Part shown: positions 22,813 through 33,579 of the stretch, piece after piece
Position numbering within the stretch: position 1 is the first letter of the stretch
How the letters are laid out: every line of letters begins with the position of its first letter
Assembly: GCA_019155205.2 (NCBI GenBank)
Contig: JAHNZQ020000181.1
Coordinates: 3,109,999 to 3,173,998 of the forward strand
Length of the DNA: 64,000 nt
Source of the DNA: Gracilaria vermiculophylla
Taxonomy: Eukaryota > Rhodophyta > Florideophyceae > Gracilariales > Gracilariaceae
Direction: 5' to 3'
The notes under the pieces: generated by a model
The model's input: the letters and a program-made list of their open reading frames with translations, nothing else
The model's database searches: none
Told to the model about the DNA's origin: nothing
Translations under genes and position numbers: made by a program

Positions 22813-23640
22813 CTACTTCCGCATGAAATCACCCACTTGAGTGGAAGCACATCCCGCTTGTCCATCATTCATATTAACATAGCAGTTGTTTTTGTTTTCT
22901 AAACGTAGAGAAAGACCATATACTTTGTCCACCCGCCTTGCAGAGCAGAATTTTTGGACGCTCTCGACGTAACTTAGCCGAATTGAGCAGTTGTCCACGA
23001 TACATTTCCGGTGGCGGCTCGTCATTATTCTCTTCCAATTTTCTGGCTGTATTTCACGTGCCAGATTTATTTGCTTTGACAACAGCCGCCAAACGACGAA
23101 GGGCGATTTTAACCGACAATTCACGCCGGGCTTCAAGGATTACGACGGAGTCTAGAGCACAATCTACAATTTTTGCGACGCAATCGCTTTCTAGGATATT
23201 CTGAGTATGGATGCGCTGACGAGTCCCGACGTACGCTGACATTGTTGGGTAGTTTGTGAGAGCTTTTCGGAGCATATCTTTCCCCATTTTCCTGTTCACT
23301 TTTAAGGACTGCTCCGGGATTCATCGGGCCACAAATCTATGAAAGAATTTCTTATCAGATTTCTTGCTGTTGTTCACGACCATATTTGCATTACCCTCTT
23401 CCTCCAATCCTGATGAGCCGTCGCCAAAATCTAAGGGGTCTATTCTTCCCAAGGCTAAGGCTCGATCAAGATAGTCGGCAAGATCGCGGGTGCCAGAACG
23501 CTTGTTTCGCTTGAGCTTTCTTACCTTTCCTTCAAGTTCCTCCTGCCTTTCAAGCAGTTTTGTCTGTACTTCCTGCATAACAAAAAGTTTTGACAAAAGT
23601 AATTCAAAACGATCGCCATTTTTGAGGGTTGCATGCGTCT
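22813..23640 (-). pseudogene. Upstream ORF of the unclassified retroelement, split by Copia-1 (3' part)
   Basis: The minus-strand frame entering from the Copia insertion site encodes a charged coiled-coil-like stretch (LLERQEELEGKVRKLKRNK) followed by DYLDRALALGRIDPLDFG. One in-frame TGA near 23321 interrupts it. The same frame then continues (NRKMGKDMLRKALTNYPT, then DCALDSVVILEARRELS) to about 23054, after which frames decay. It lies directly upstream of the RT on the same strand, the position of a gag-like ORF. Its 5' part lies at 29906-30119, across the 6.3-kb Copia-1 element. The phase is preserved across the insertion when one target duplication is removed. Confidence 0.6.
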
Positions 23641-23645
23641 CCTCC

Positions 23646-24324
23646 TGTCGAGCGAGGTTCCTTACCACAGACGAAACCAGATACTTCGACGATTATCGCT
23701 GAGTGCCCAGGACGTAGTCCGCAAGGCTCATAGAACGGATAGGTGGGCCGGACGAAGTCCGCTGTCCTGCTTCCCGGAAAAGAGCACAACACCCCCGACC
23801 GACAGGCCTTTGTCTGCTATGGGTCCTAGAACAACCCTTTGGTGGCTCGCAAAAGCGATTCACGCCGATGGCGAGGAAACTTTAGAACTCCTTCCGGACC
23901 TCCTGATCTGCGTTGCAGGTGTACTTTTTGATAATAAAAAAATGCGTATTCGTGTGTGTGCCCTCCGTCGGGAGACGTCGGGCAGCTCTTTATTGACTCA
24001 GCTTGTAGCTGTAATTCATGTATAACCTCTGTGAGGGTTCTAACGTACTCAATCCTGATTGGCATCAGCGGAGGATATAACGGATACATGCAATTACTGA
24101 TGAGGTCAGATATAAAATCGAGTCCTCTAGAATTGAGGCCACTTGATCCTCAGGCACGAAAATAGATACAAAATCAAGTCCTCTTGAAATCAGGCTACTT
24201 GATCCTCAGGCACGAAAATAGATACAAAATCAATCCCTCTTGAATTGAGGCCACTTGATCCTCAGGCACGAAAATAGCCTGGTAAGCATTTCAGAAATGT
24301 AACATTGACTTTAGTCGACTGACA
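23646..24324 (-). repeat. 3' LTR of Copia-1 (679 bp)
   Basis: On the minus strand it starts TGTCAGTCGAC and ends CTCGACA. It aligns with 29281-29905 throughout but carries three instead of two copies of a 56-bp internal repeat, which explains nearly all of the 54-bp length difference. The RNase H reading frame runs about 60 bases into it. Confidence 0.9.
24108..24275. repeat. Three 56-bp tandem units in the Copia-1 3' LTR
   Basis: Units 24108-24163, 24164-24219 and 24220-24275 share GATACAAAATCAAGTCCTC and end CAGGCACGAAAAT. Each has a nested inverted repeat: arms ATCAAGT/ACTTGAT outside CCTC/GAGG. Unit 2 is the most diverged (AATCAGGCTACTTGAT). In the element's own orientation they lie near the 5' end of the LTR, in presumptive U3. 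Confidence 0.92.
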
Positions 24325-24753
24325 CTCCGGCGACTTTTGTTTTGAACAAGGCAAATGTTCAAGCTTGAAAGAAAGATCCGTTGACGAGGTCGTTACCACC
24401 TTTGAGTTATCTCGTTCAATCCACGCGTTGGCAGGTGGCGAGAACGAGTTTGACTCAAATAGTTTTGCAAGAGCACCGCAGCGCTTATCCACTTTCGTGA
24501 GTTTGTCCGCCGGATTTATCCCGCCCGCAATCCAAACGAGGTTTGTATGGTCGCGCTTTTTGTAGGCGTTCCTAATCAGGGCCAGATCAATCTGCAAACG
24601 GCGTTCGGTCGTCAGACCGAGCGTGATACAGAGCCCATAGAGCGTGCGAGAATAGCTATACACCGTCAGTTCAATTGGTGGACGACCAGCAATGCGTTGC
24701 ATCGAATCACGAATCGAATGTCCGGTATCGAACCCGTCGACGAGGGCAAACAT
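24262..24753 (-). pseudogene. Copia-1 RNase H
   Basis: The minus-strand frame has ALVDGFDTGHSIRDSMQRI, TVYSYSRTLYGL (family: YTDS, here the Asp is lost), LQIDLALIRNAY and WIAGGINPADKLTK. The last is the typical Copia RNase H end (NPAD-LTK). Upstream, the RT frame already contains VCIDATFA, the first RNase H Asp. The frame is shifted relative to RT, and the catalytic Asp of the TDS motif is replaced, so the copy is inactive. Confidence 0.85.
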
Positions 24754-24863
24754 TTTTCGGATGCGAGAACGCTTTTACAAACTCGTTTGCTCTTCTTCGA
24801 TACGAAGTGGACGACTTTCTCGTTTCCGTTGGTACGGTCTTGCAGCATTGCGACAACTCCGAG

Positions 24864-25637
24864 CTAAGAAGTTTGGTCCTTTTCAACGGCAAAGGTCGCG
24901 TCAATACAGACGATGACTTCGAGATTCTCGATTCGGATGTGAACGTAGTTCAACCCACGTTGACAAAGGTCTCCCATAATTATTTTCTGCAGCTTGCGCA
25001 GCGTCTTCAAGACGAGTTCCTTCTCCACTAGGTAGCGGTTCTCCGTGATCTGCGCGAGATTCGCGACGTAAACCAAAACATCTGGAGTCGTCGAAAATGG
25101 AGCGTACGCGAATTTCGCGCGCAGGCTTCGAAATTCTTCGAAGGACATGTACTCCTTGGGAGAGATTTTCCGAATCTCGGATATATACTCCGCTTGCTTG
25201 ATACGGATGATATCCGAGGTACTCTTGAAATCAACGCCGTTGAAACGGGTATTTGTCGCACCGATGGCGGTTCTTCCCTTCTTCGGAAATTCCTTCGACT
25301 TGTCGAGCTCCATCTCAAGGAACGACGTGGTACCTGCGAACAGCGTATCGTCTACTTGTAGACCCAAAACTCCTTCAAGAGAGTTCGCGCCTCGCGCGTA
25401 GAGTAGGCAGGGGTCCAGTGGACATTGGTCCATTTTCAATCCATCTTGATGGTAATCCAAGTATGTCTTGAACCAATGCATTGGTGATTCCGGCATGCCG
25501 TATAGTGGTTGTAGAACCTTGAGAAACTTTTTCTTGTCGAGATTCATCTCGGACGGTGCCCGCATGTACACTGGACGTCGCAGCTGCGTCTTTGACATGA
25601 CGAAAGCCCTCCGGACACCAGGTGTATACAAGTTCAA
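24864..25637 (-). pseudogene. Copia-1 reverse transcriptase
   Basis: A minus-strand frame of 257 codons covering the Copia RT palm and thumb: VYMRAPSEM, LYGMPESPMHWF (family LYGL-x-x-SP-x-x-W), and LGLQVDDTLFAG, which carries the catalytic VDD. It continues through TRFNGVDF, IKQAEYI and SLRAKFAYA into the first RNase H Asp (VCIDATFA). The domain itself is well kept, but flanking frames are shifted. The RT entry region lies in a different phase around 25.66-25.9 kb (a frame with GYIDPSLSTRREKVVLSVL). Confidence 0.88.
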
Positions 25638-25657
25638 CTTGAACGTTGGGGTAACTG

Positions 25658-27003
25658 CTACGAGCAGCCGTAGCGATAAGCACTTGATCGTCGGCGCCGC
25701 CGTAAAAGGTCCACGACTTTGGTCATTGCAGGCAGCGGCACAGAGCCGAGAACGCTTAATACCACCTTCTCTCGTCTTGTCGACAAAGATGGGTCGATAT
25801 ACCCGATGGCCTTTCGCCTCGTCGGGTCGACGATGTCGAAACAGCCGAACTGTTTGAGCGCCTTGATTGCTTCAATCCGAGATTGGTGATAGACTTTTTT
25901 CGCCTTTGGCGCAACCGCAGAAGCGGCAGCGGATCCTCGTTTCGCCGCTCGAGAACGAGTAACAACTCCGGTTGATGTATTGAGCGTAGCTCGCTTCGGC
26001 TTCGAGCGAACGATATCTTCTTCGTGCAGCGAGGCGGCCGTTTTGTAGTAAAGTTTCACCATGGTGATGGGAAAGGCACTTCTCTTACCGCTCATAAGAA
26101 CGACGTCGACGCTGTTACCGTAGATGCGCACAAGCGTATATGGTTTCCAACCGCCCTTTTCGTGGTATACGAGAACTTCTAGACCAGGCGGAATGGTCCG
26201 AACGTTCTCAATTTCGAGCAAGCTCGGTGAGTTCCGGTTTCTCGTACTATCACGCAACATATTTCGAGCTTTCATCTTGATGACCATCTTGGTGTACTCT
26301 CGAATAATATTCGCTCGTTTCGCCATCGTTCTGCGAGGTCCGGCTTCTGGTAGCTTTGGGTATATCCCGTACACCAATGTTGTTGGGGATATTCCAGATT
26401 CGCTAGAGGCGTCGTTGACGGCGCCGAAGGTGAGCGAGAGTCTTTTTCTCGAGTGCTTCCTGGAATTTCTAGTTTCAGCTTGTCGTAGACAGAACGCAAC
26501 ATTGCGTGGCTTCTTTCGACTTTGCCGAATCTCTTATGAGCTTCCGTTGGAACAATCCGGACGTCGGCGCCAATTTCAGCCGCAGCGGCTTTGAACTCTT
26601 CAGCGTTGAAATTAGTTCCAGCATCGGTTCCGATGAAGTTGGGTGCGCCCGCGTAGATGTTAATCCAACATGCTCGCAGAGCGTTCCAAGCGGCCTTGGC
26701 CGACATCGAGTTAAGAAACTTGCCATTCTGGAATCCAGTGCTGAGGCATATCACGTGAAGCACGTTTCCATCCGTCAGCTTGACGACTTCCATCTGCAGC
26801 ACGTTGTTGAATTCGCCGGTAATACACTCCTTGACTGAGAACAGGAATCTCCGCGGCTTCGCACGTGCGAGCTGACAAGGTCGGCAGGTTTTGATGATTT
26901 CACCTAATCGTTTGCGAGTATCACTCGGAAGATCCGAAAGCTTTGCATTCTCGATGAATCGCATCTGCTTATGCAAAGTCGGATGTACGAAGTTCCGGTG
27001 CAT
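25658..27003 (-). pseudogene. Copia-1 integrase
   Basis: Two overlapping minus-strand frames (26272-27003 and 25658-26377). The HHCC zinc domain is visible as HRNFVHPTLHK then CRPCQLA. In the catalytic core the first Asp position reads LQMEVVKL (Glu for Asp), the second is FIGTDAGTNFNAEEF (Asp kept) and the Glu is GKVERSHAML (kept). The C-terminal frame has LVYGIYPKLP-like sequence, RTIPPGLEVLVYHEKGGW and LMSGKRSAFP, the usual post-core barrel. A frameshift near 26.3 kb and the altered first acid make it inactive. Confidence 0.85.
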
Positions 27004-27754
27004 CGACCGCAGTTGAGCTTCGGTGAAAAAAACCGGACGCGACCAGGACCAGGTACGCCAGCTTCCCAGGCATTTCGACTTCTTCGAAGTAACCGTTCTC
27101 GGGACGTTCGACGACCTTGTACAAAATCTGATAATTTATCTTCATGTTGTCGAGATCTCGATGCGAGAAAATCAACAATGATTCGTTGGGAACGACATGT
27201 ATGTCGTGCTTGTAGATTCTTCCTCCGAAGTAAAACGAGAATTCGATTATGCCCTTCGTTGTGACGATTCTACCGATTCCGGTGATGCTCCGAGCAGCTT
27301 CCTTGGAGTTTAGATTCTTCCGGTGAACGCTCGCGAATATCGCGGCTTCGGCAAAATATTCGCCGACTGTCGATAATATCGAGGAACTAGTGTCGATCAG
27401 GACAGCGTCAATGACGAACTTAGTTTCCTTCTGCGAGAGTCCCATAGCCATCGTGGCGCGCGCGTACGATACGTAGGACTGCGCCGACTCGTAGCTGTTA
27501 TTATCGGATTCTTCCGCTTGGTCTTCAGGTTCATCCTCGAATGTTGATTTTTCTGCGGCGACGTACGCTTTTGCGATCCTCGTCGCGCGGCGATGTTTGC
27601 TCGAATGGCATCCCTTCTTCATGCATATGATGCAAAAATCGGGTGGAACTTGAGTACGTCGATTGTCGCGATAGCGGTTTTCATCGTTCGAAGAACGTCC
27701 ATAACCCTTGAGACGTTGGCCGTCTCGACGGTAGTTACCTCTTCCGATTTTCAC
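26969..27754 (-). pseudogene. Copia-1 nucleocapsid zinc knuckle and protease region
   Basis: The minus-strand frame begins with a basic stretch (RGNYRRDGQRLKGYGR). A Cys/His knuckle CIICMKKGCHSSKH (C-x2-C-x4-C-x4-H) follows, then an acidic linker and a protease-like segment VIDAVLIDTSSSIL, where the active site DTG reads DTS. After it, GRIYKHDIHVVPNESLLIF and the spacer lead into integrase. The order matches Copia gag-pol. The DTS change suggests a dead protease, though DTS would need structural confirmation. Confidence 0.78.
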
Positions 27755-28104
27755 CCGACGGTCGATGTAGTACTGTTTCGAGACCTTTTGGGCGTTTTCT
27801 CTTACGAGGGTCAGGAAATCTGCTCCGAAGTTTCCGCGTTGACGCTCGAGGAGCGAATAATATCACGGTCCGCTTCGAGCGCGCCTGACTGAAGTCCGGA
27901 ATTGAGGGCTTGCAGCCTGCCTGGAGGGTTTCGACAAATCGGGGCGAACGCTTCGACATCTCGCACGGCGGATAGCATCTTCGCCATCACGACGACGTCG
28001 GACCCTGGTCCGGTTCACATATCTGCGAGTTCGGAAATCTCCGATAATAGTTCATTAAGAACAGCTTCGAAGGAAGTCGCCTTCTTCTCTACAGAACGCT
28101 TCTC

Positions 28105-29213
28105 CTAAAGGAACTTAAACGATAAATCATTCCAAATCTCGTGATTGAAGCGCTTGGCGCGGTCGTCAAGAAAATGACTTTCGAGTTTTTCGATTACATC
28201 TTCAGCAGAAGTCGCTACATCCTTGATGTTGTCGTTGAAGTGGATCAGCGCCTGTCCTGACAGAAATGTTGTTGCCATGAGGCGCATGAAAACGTCCATG
28301 TTCGACATGTCGATGCCCGAAAGGGACAAGCATCCTTGAAATGGTTGAATCTCCGCTGTAACGGTTCACGAGGCCCGCCCGCTTAGGCTGGGTTGGGACC
28401 GAATATCTTTGGGAAATCGCTAGGACGAATACCCGACGGTCTGGAGGAGGCAGCCGACGATGGCGGTTTTTTGTTTATCGAAGCGCGTCGATGCGAATTG
28501 TCTTCGACCACGTCGGCTGCTGCCGAAACAACCAGGTTTTCGCGGGGGTTTACGGTTTCAAACCGAACTTGTTGCTTCTCTTCCGAAGGTTTCTCGTGCA
28601 CGATATTACGAGGTTTTTCATCCATCCCCTTTGCGTACTCACGTATGTCTCGGAGATACTCCGCTTAAACTCCGGCAATCTGGAGACCGGGCATCTTCGG
28701 ATGATGTACGCCGTTGGCGATCAGTACATCTCGAATTCCTTCGATGGTTTTGGGCGGCAACATCTTAAGATGATCCTCATTCCAACGGAAGAAGTCCGTT
28801 TGGAAAGCTTCATCGACGTGAGCGTATTTGCCCTTTGCGTCCAGCGATAACGCGTGCTCGGCGAAGCCGAGAAGCTCCGATTTGGATTGGCAGTACGGAT
28901 CCACGAGGGTAAAGTACATACCCTCAGGATCGTACGCAATGTTTACTTGGTCAGCTTCAGCTGCTTCTTGAGGAGAAAGGTCGACTTTTTCGGCTTCGAC
29001 TTCGTCGGTTGCACCGTCATTGGCAGCTTCGTCTAGAACTACAGGATTTGTGCCATTCTTCGTTAACCACTCCGTCAATAGCTTGTTCAAAGCGGTCATG
29101 TGGATGTCCATGCGTACGTGGTGCGCCTCCATCCGCAATTTGTGCTCGATCATGACCGTCTTGAGTTCACCAATGCTGGTGTCTTCTTCTTGCACAGGCT
29201 AATCTGTAGCCAT
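28105..29213 (-). pseudogene. Copia-1 gag
   Basis: An ATG at 29213 opens a frame with a TAG at codon 5, then 28665-29195 is open (containing DLSPQEAAEADQVN). A TAA follows, then 28383-28625 in the same phase (basic, Ser-rich). After a frameshift, 28105-28329 has MRLMATTFLSGQALIHFN and ESHFLDDRAKRFNHEIW, typical of a Copia capsid core. It begins 68 bases after the 5' LTR. The early stop plus frameshift disable it. Confidence 0.78.
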
Positions 29214-29280
29214 CTTGATTTGGCTAGCCAAATATCTTCACGAAAGGGAGTTCTTGCTCAAAACCAACAACACTGATCAG

Positions 29281-29905
29281 TGTCGAGTGAGGTTTCTTAC
29301 CACCGACGAAGTCAGATACTTCGACAATTGTCGCTGAGCGCCCAGGACTTAGTGCGCAAGGCTCACAGCACGGATAGCTGGGCCGGACGAAGTCCGCTGT
29401 CCCACTTCCCGGGAAAAGAGCACAAAACCCCCGACCGACAGACATTTGTCTGCTTTGGGCTCTAAACCAACCCTTTAGTGGCTCGCAAAAGCGATTCACG
29501 CCGATGGCGAGGAAACTTTATAACTCCTTCGGGACCTCCTTATCTGCGTTGCAAGTGTAGTTGTTGATAATAAAAAAAATGCGTATTCATGTGTGTGCCC
29601 TCCGTCGGGAGACGTCGGGCAGCTCTTTATTGACTCAGCTTGTAGCTGTAATTCATGTATAACATCTATGAGGGTTCTAACGTACTAAATCCTGATTGGC
29701 ATCAGCGGAGGATATAACGGATACATGCGATTACTGGTGAGGTCAGATATAAAATCGAGTCCTCTAGAATTGAGGCCACTTGATCCTCAGGCACGAAAAT
29801 AGATACAAAATCAAGTCCTCTTGAATTGAGGCCACTTGATCCTCAGGCACGAAAATAGCCTGGTAAACATTTGAGAAATGTAACATCGACTCTAGTCGAC
29901 TGAGA
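29281..29905 (-). repeat. 5' LTR of Copia-1 (625 bp)
   Basis: Direct repeat of 23646-24324 with many substitutions, so the insertion is not recent. Its minus-strand start reads TCTCAGTCGAC where the partner has TGTCAGTCGAC. It contains two 56-bp units instead of three. The purported primer site after it is unclear: TTGGTTTTGAGC, 13-24 bases downstream, vaguely resembles TGGTATCAGAGC. Confidence 0.9.
29745..29856. repeat. Two 56-bp tandem units in the Copia-1 5' LTR
   Basis: Units 29745-29800 and 29801-29856 are nearly identical to units 1 and 3 of the other LTR, including the nested inverted repeat. Confidence 0.92.
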
Positions 29906-30119
29906 CCTCTGCCTCAGAAGCATCTAAGTACTCGTCCCCGCTCTTCAACTCATCTTCAGAATCCTCAAGTCCCTGAGACACACCGGATGCAGGAGCCTTT
30001 CCGGTCCGGTTGTTTTCATCTGTAGCAGATACGGATATGTCCCAACTTGTATCGCCAACAGGATCGCGTAGTCCTTCCCTTCTGCTGGTATTCTGGTATG
30101 TTTCTTTCTGAGGGCATCA
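29906..30119 (-). pseudogene. 5' part of the ORF split by Copia-1
   Basis: The minus strand is open for about 70 codons up to the insertion point. It encodes an acidic tail (GLEDSEDELKSGDEYLD) that meets, in the same phase, the charged frame at 23640 when the element and one target duplication are removed. A TGA bounds it upstream and no ATG is seen, so the true start may lie further out or across an intron or frameshift. Confidence 0.55.
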
Positions 30120-30676
30120 AGCAAGACTTTTTTGCTATTTGTCTTCTCACCGAGGTATTAGGACAGCTTTGCTCCGAATCACTCCATGAACGCTTCCAGA
30201 GCACTGCCGCCTTTTGCCTTTTATGGCTTTCACCAAGGAAGAGGACAAACGTTTTCCTTTATATTAGCAGGTCACTACTCTCGTAGAAGGTCGACCCAAC
30301 CCAATCAGGAGGCTGCTTTAACACATAACAAGGGCCTGCGCATTAAGGAAGGCTGCTCCAGACTGCGCGCGCGATCTAAAAATCTCTAGTCGTCACCTGG
30401 CACCCATATTAGTGGAACTAGGTCTAGGGATCGTATCTGCAAAACCCCTAGGGAACTACTCTAGTTGAAATTGGTCGGAACTTGTGTTTTGCAAACAGAA
30501 CACCAAGTCTTTTTGTAATATTTCCACGTGGCCATTTGTCCACATGGATAGGCCCGTCAGCGTAGACGAGAAAAATCAGTCCTGAGAGAGTATCCCCGCC
30601 AAGCAAATAGACACCTTCACAAAACATCAGCAATGAGCAAACACCAACAATCAGACACACTTTCCCTTTAAGAAAT
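30120..30676. other. No supportable gene
   Basis: Short overlapping frames. A minus-strand frame ending near 30448 has a hydrophobic start (CLIVGVCSLLMFCEG) but opens with GTG and has no other support. Confidence 0.4.
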
Positions 30677-30948
30677 CACCCACAGAGAGAAAATAAATTT
30701 CTTCTGCCGGTTAATCAATAAAATTCAGAAAGAATCGAAAGATATCGAAAAATCCTGATATTGCCCGGAAAAAGCGTAGATAAACAAGAACGACCCGCCG
30801 CAGAAAAGCTTTAGGCCCACCCACAGAATGAAAACAATTTTCTTTCTCGATAATCAAAAAAGGACAGAAACAATCGAAAATTTTCGATAATTCCTGAAAC
30901 TGCTTCAAAATCGTATCAAACAAAAACCACGCAGCTAAATAACCTTGG
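30677..30948. repeat. Diverged tandem duplication, period about 141 bp
   Basis: Copies start at 30677 and 30818, each with CACCCACAGA followed by an A-rich stretch, then TTTCT, ATCAAAA or ATCAATAAAA, CAGAAA, AATCGAAA and a CGATAA/ATATCG segment. The copies are diverged but collinear over about 130 bp. No coding function is evident, and the minus-strand frame across it repeats itself. Confidence 0.6.
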
Positions 30949-32779
30949 GCTTCACCAACAAGGATCTCTCCATGTCTTTCTCCGTTAGCAGTTCAATACT
31001 TTCCGACCAGCACCACGAAGAGTGGGAGATAACATTCAATCTGACAGAGAACATACACATACGATATCACCGACTGATAAAGAATATACATTAAACACCA
31101 ATGAGCTTCGAACCAGAGATGGAACAGCCTGAAATTTTTTTTGGCACTACCTGTGGCATCCAAAGTGTGCAATTGAAAAGATATAAGCAAAATCTACTTC
31201 TCAGTTCTTCTCTTAGAAGGGATAAGAACTACAGTTGTACTGTTCTTGCATATTAAACACAAAAGAGACAAAAGAACGCCGATCGTGATGTTTCGGTTTT
31301 CAATTGAAATGAATCAATCGTGTCGCGCTCGGATGGGGTAGGACGCATCGCAAAAGAATCCACTTGGATGATATATTTAAAAAAACGTCCAACAAGCACA
31401 CAAAATGAGAAATATACTTAAGATTTATCTAAGAAACGTATTGTGGAACCCAACAAGCACGAAGATAGTCAATGTGTTCCCACTTACCGGCATACCAGAA
31501 CACCCAGACTCTAGTTCGAAACGGCGTTGGTCTACTGAGGGACGTTCCTCGTAGTCATCCTGTTTACTAAATGCCTGAGCCTCGTTTTGATCTACACCGC
31601 GCCTTTCAACCGCTGAAGGCAACTCTTCTAAGCATACTGTTTTCAACTCCATTACGCTTCTAACAACAATGTGCACATCTATCACTTCTCCCTCTCCTTC
31701 GTTAACGACCGTCGCATCCTCCCGACTCTTCTGATGCCTCACGGACTCCATCGTCCGCTCCGCACTTTTCCGGGCAAAAGCTGTCTGTTTAATATCTCCT
31801 TAGCAGCCAACAGACGCCTTTTCCACTCAGATCCGTCATCTAGCTCGGTGCCAAGAAATCTCATCTATCTTGTCCATAACCAGCACTCTTTTGTCAAAGC
31901 TCTAACCTATCGCTCCACACTTCAATAATCTCGGAAGCAAAAGAAGTATTACGAACTTCGTACCAGTGGTCTAAAATTATTCTTTTCAGGCGATCAGTCA
32001 ACGTCTTCCATGCCGGGAAGCTTAAGACTGCGAGAGACCAAAACAAAAAGGAGGAAAGAAAAAGAACCATGGCTTCCTCGAACCATGTCTGCGCTTGACC
32101 ATGCGTGGAAATGTGTGCATCGACAGTGGCAGTTGCTTTGAACAAGAGAACGTTTCAACCTGCTGAGATGGTAATGCGCTTCTTTCGTCCACCTCCATAC
32201 CTAAACGAAAGAGCTCGCACGGCTGGCGGGTCGTCGAAAAGGTCAGAAACTCTTGGGCCAAGAGCGATAGGACAGCTATAAGAATGGGGCATTGGGCTGC
32301 TTTGACGAGGCACAGGAGTCTTCATGTATTATAGTTTGATGAACAGCAACGGGGAATATGGTGTTCACTTTTGGATGGAAAGGGCCTTTACCTTCCGGTG
32401 CTGATGAATCTTCTAGACCTGTCGTCCCGCAGAGGAGGGCAGGATACCAGTCGCGAATAACTGCAACCAAGGAGAGAAGGACAGGATAATCCTCGGGTGA
32501 ATGGCGATGGCGGGGGTATCGTCAAGCACCCAGACAACCTATAGAAAACACACCGAAACAAACGGAGGAAGTAAATCAGAAAGCAAGACACCCATTTGGA
32601 CTGGAGCTCAGGTTGTGAGGAGTCCGTGAACAGCTCCAGGTCGGAGAATAGTATAGCTTCTAAGTAGAAAAGAAGAAGGGTCATGGAGGTGGTCCCGCTT
32701 AACAAAGTCTTTGCTAAAGTGGTTGTGTATGACACTTACCGGCTGAATGATCGCTCCACTCTTCACGACGCGTCTGTCA
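30949..32779. other. No confident gene; possible degraded ORFs
   Basis: A minus-strand 108-codon acidic frame (31425-31751) and a frame at 31894-32145 with a hydrophobic run (VLFLSSFLFWSLAVLSF) lie here, in different phases. The G1 copy 2 5' LTR was looked for in this stretch and not found. Confidence 0.4.
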
Positions 32780-32789
32780 CTAAACGACT

Positions 32790-33330
32790 TACTAAGATAC
32801 AGTGCCGAATGGATGTTCAAATGAAAAAACACACTCCCTCTCAAATGAAGATCCCATCTCGGTGTTAAAATTCTTAACACGCTTTTGTTCGGTGTGTAAT
32901 ACAAATGGTGTCCATGAAGATGCCGCGGTCAAGTGCTTTAAGTTCTTCATTACAGGTCAAGCGTATTCGTTGGTGCAACCATGTCTAACGGGGTAGAGCA
33001 CCAACGTGGATAATCCTGGCACGGAGATTTTGGTAATGTGCTCCAAGGTCGTGAATTTTCTCTTGAAAAGGTGGGCAACAGATGAGGTGATATCCGATGC
33101 TGATGCTGAAATGACCTCCCATAGGCGGGGTAGAGACATGACCAAAAAGAATTTCTCACAAAAGCCGTAGACGAAGGCATTAGGGTGTGCGAAAGTGTAC
33201 TCCGAACGGCGGCTGAAGTCATCGGTTTTCGAGGGACTCCTTCCTACGATCCAAGCGAGGGTGCGAAATAACTTCATAACGCTCCCAAAGACCACTTTTG
33301 TGGAACTGGCACGTGTTGTGTAACCTTACG
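32790..33330 (+). pseudogene. G1 gag, copy 2 (sense strand)
   Basis: Plus-strand reading in changing phases gives VLKFLTRFCSVCNTNGVHED and KCFKFFITGQAYSLVQ, then LLKRWATDEVISDADAEM, YSERRLKSSVFEGLLPTIQ and ARVRN, with TTFVELARVV. This is the usual gypsy-type gag pattern: a hydrophobic F-x-G-x-A-x-x-L block, a helical middle and an F-x-x-GL-x-P-x-x-x-x-V ending. It shows that G1 has an ordinary sense gag in addition to the antisense frame. Several stops and shifts; inactive. Confidence 0.6.
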
Positions 33331-33579
33331 GGGATACCCACCGTGCTGCTTGCCGCAGTCACGCTCCGATTTTGGACAAACCAAAGGCCTTGAGCAAACG
33401 TCGGGCATACGGCCTGATGTGGGTCTCCAGCACATCAAGGGAGATCGACAAGCTCATGCTCGAGGTAGAGCCTTTCACCGACGGAACCGAAATATTCCAC
33501 CTCGGATCCCAAAAAGCTCTCCATCGTATGGGCGGTGTTGCTTTTATGACGGTACCTGGAAGGCGCGTGTTCCACCTTT

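Larger units (their letters stand above)
23641..29910 (-). mobile_element. Copia-1: nearly full-length Ty1/copia retrotransposon
   Basis: Minus-strand element bounded by LTRs 23646-24324 (3') and 29281-29905 (5'). Order on the minus strand is gag, zinc knuckle/protease, integrase, RT, RNase H, which is the Ty1/copia order. Flanking 5-mers are CCTCC (23641-23645) and CCTCT (29906-29910), a target duplication with one substitution. Its internal frames are broken by several frameshifts and stops, so it is not autonomous now. It inserted into the upstream ORF of another retroelement on the same strand. Confidence 0.9.

Noticed and set aside
23321..23668. An intact 115-codon coiled-coil gene starting with ATG at 23668.
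   Set aside because: The ATG lies inside the Copia-1 LTR. The host frame enters from the insertion point and continues from the other side of the element.
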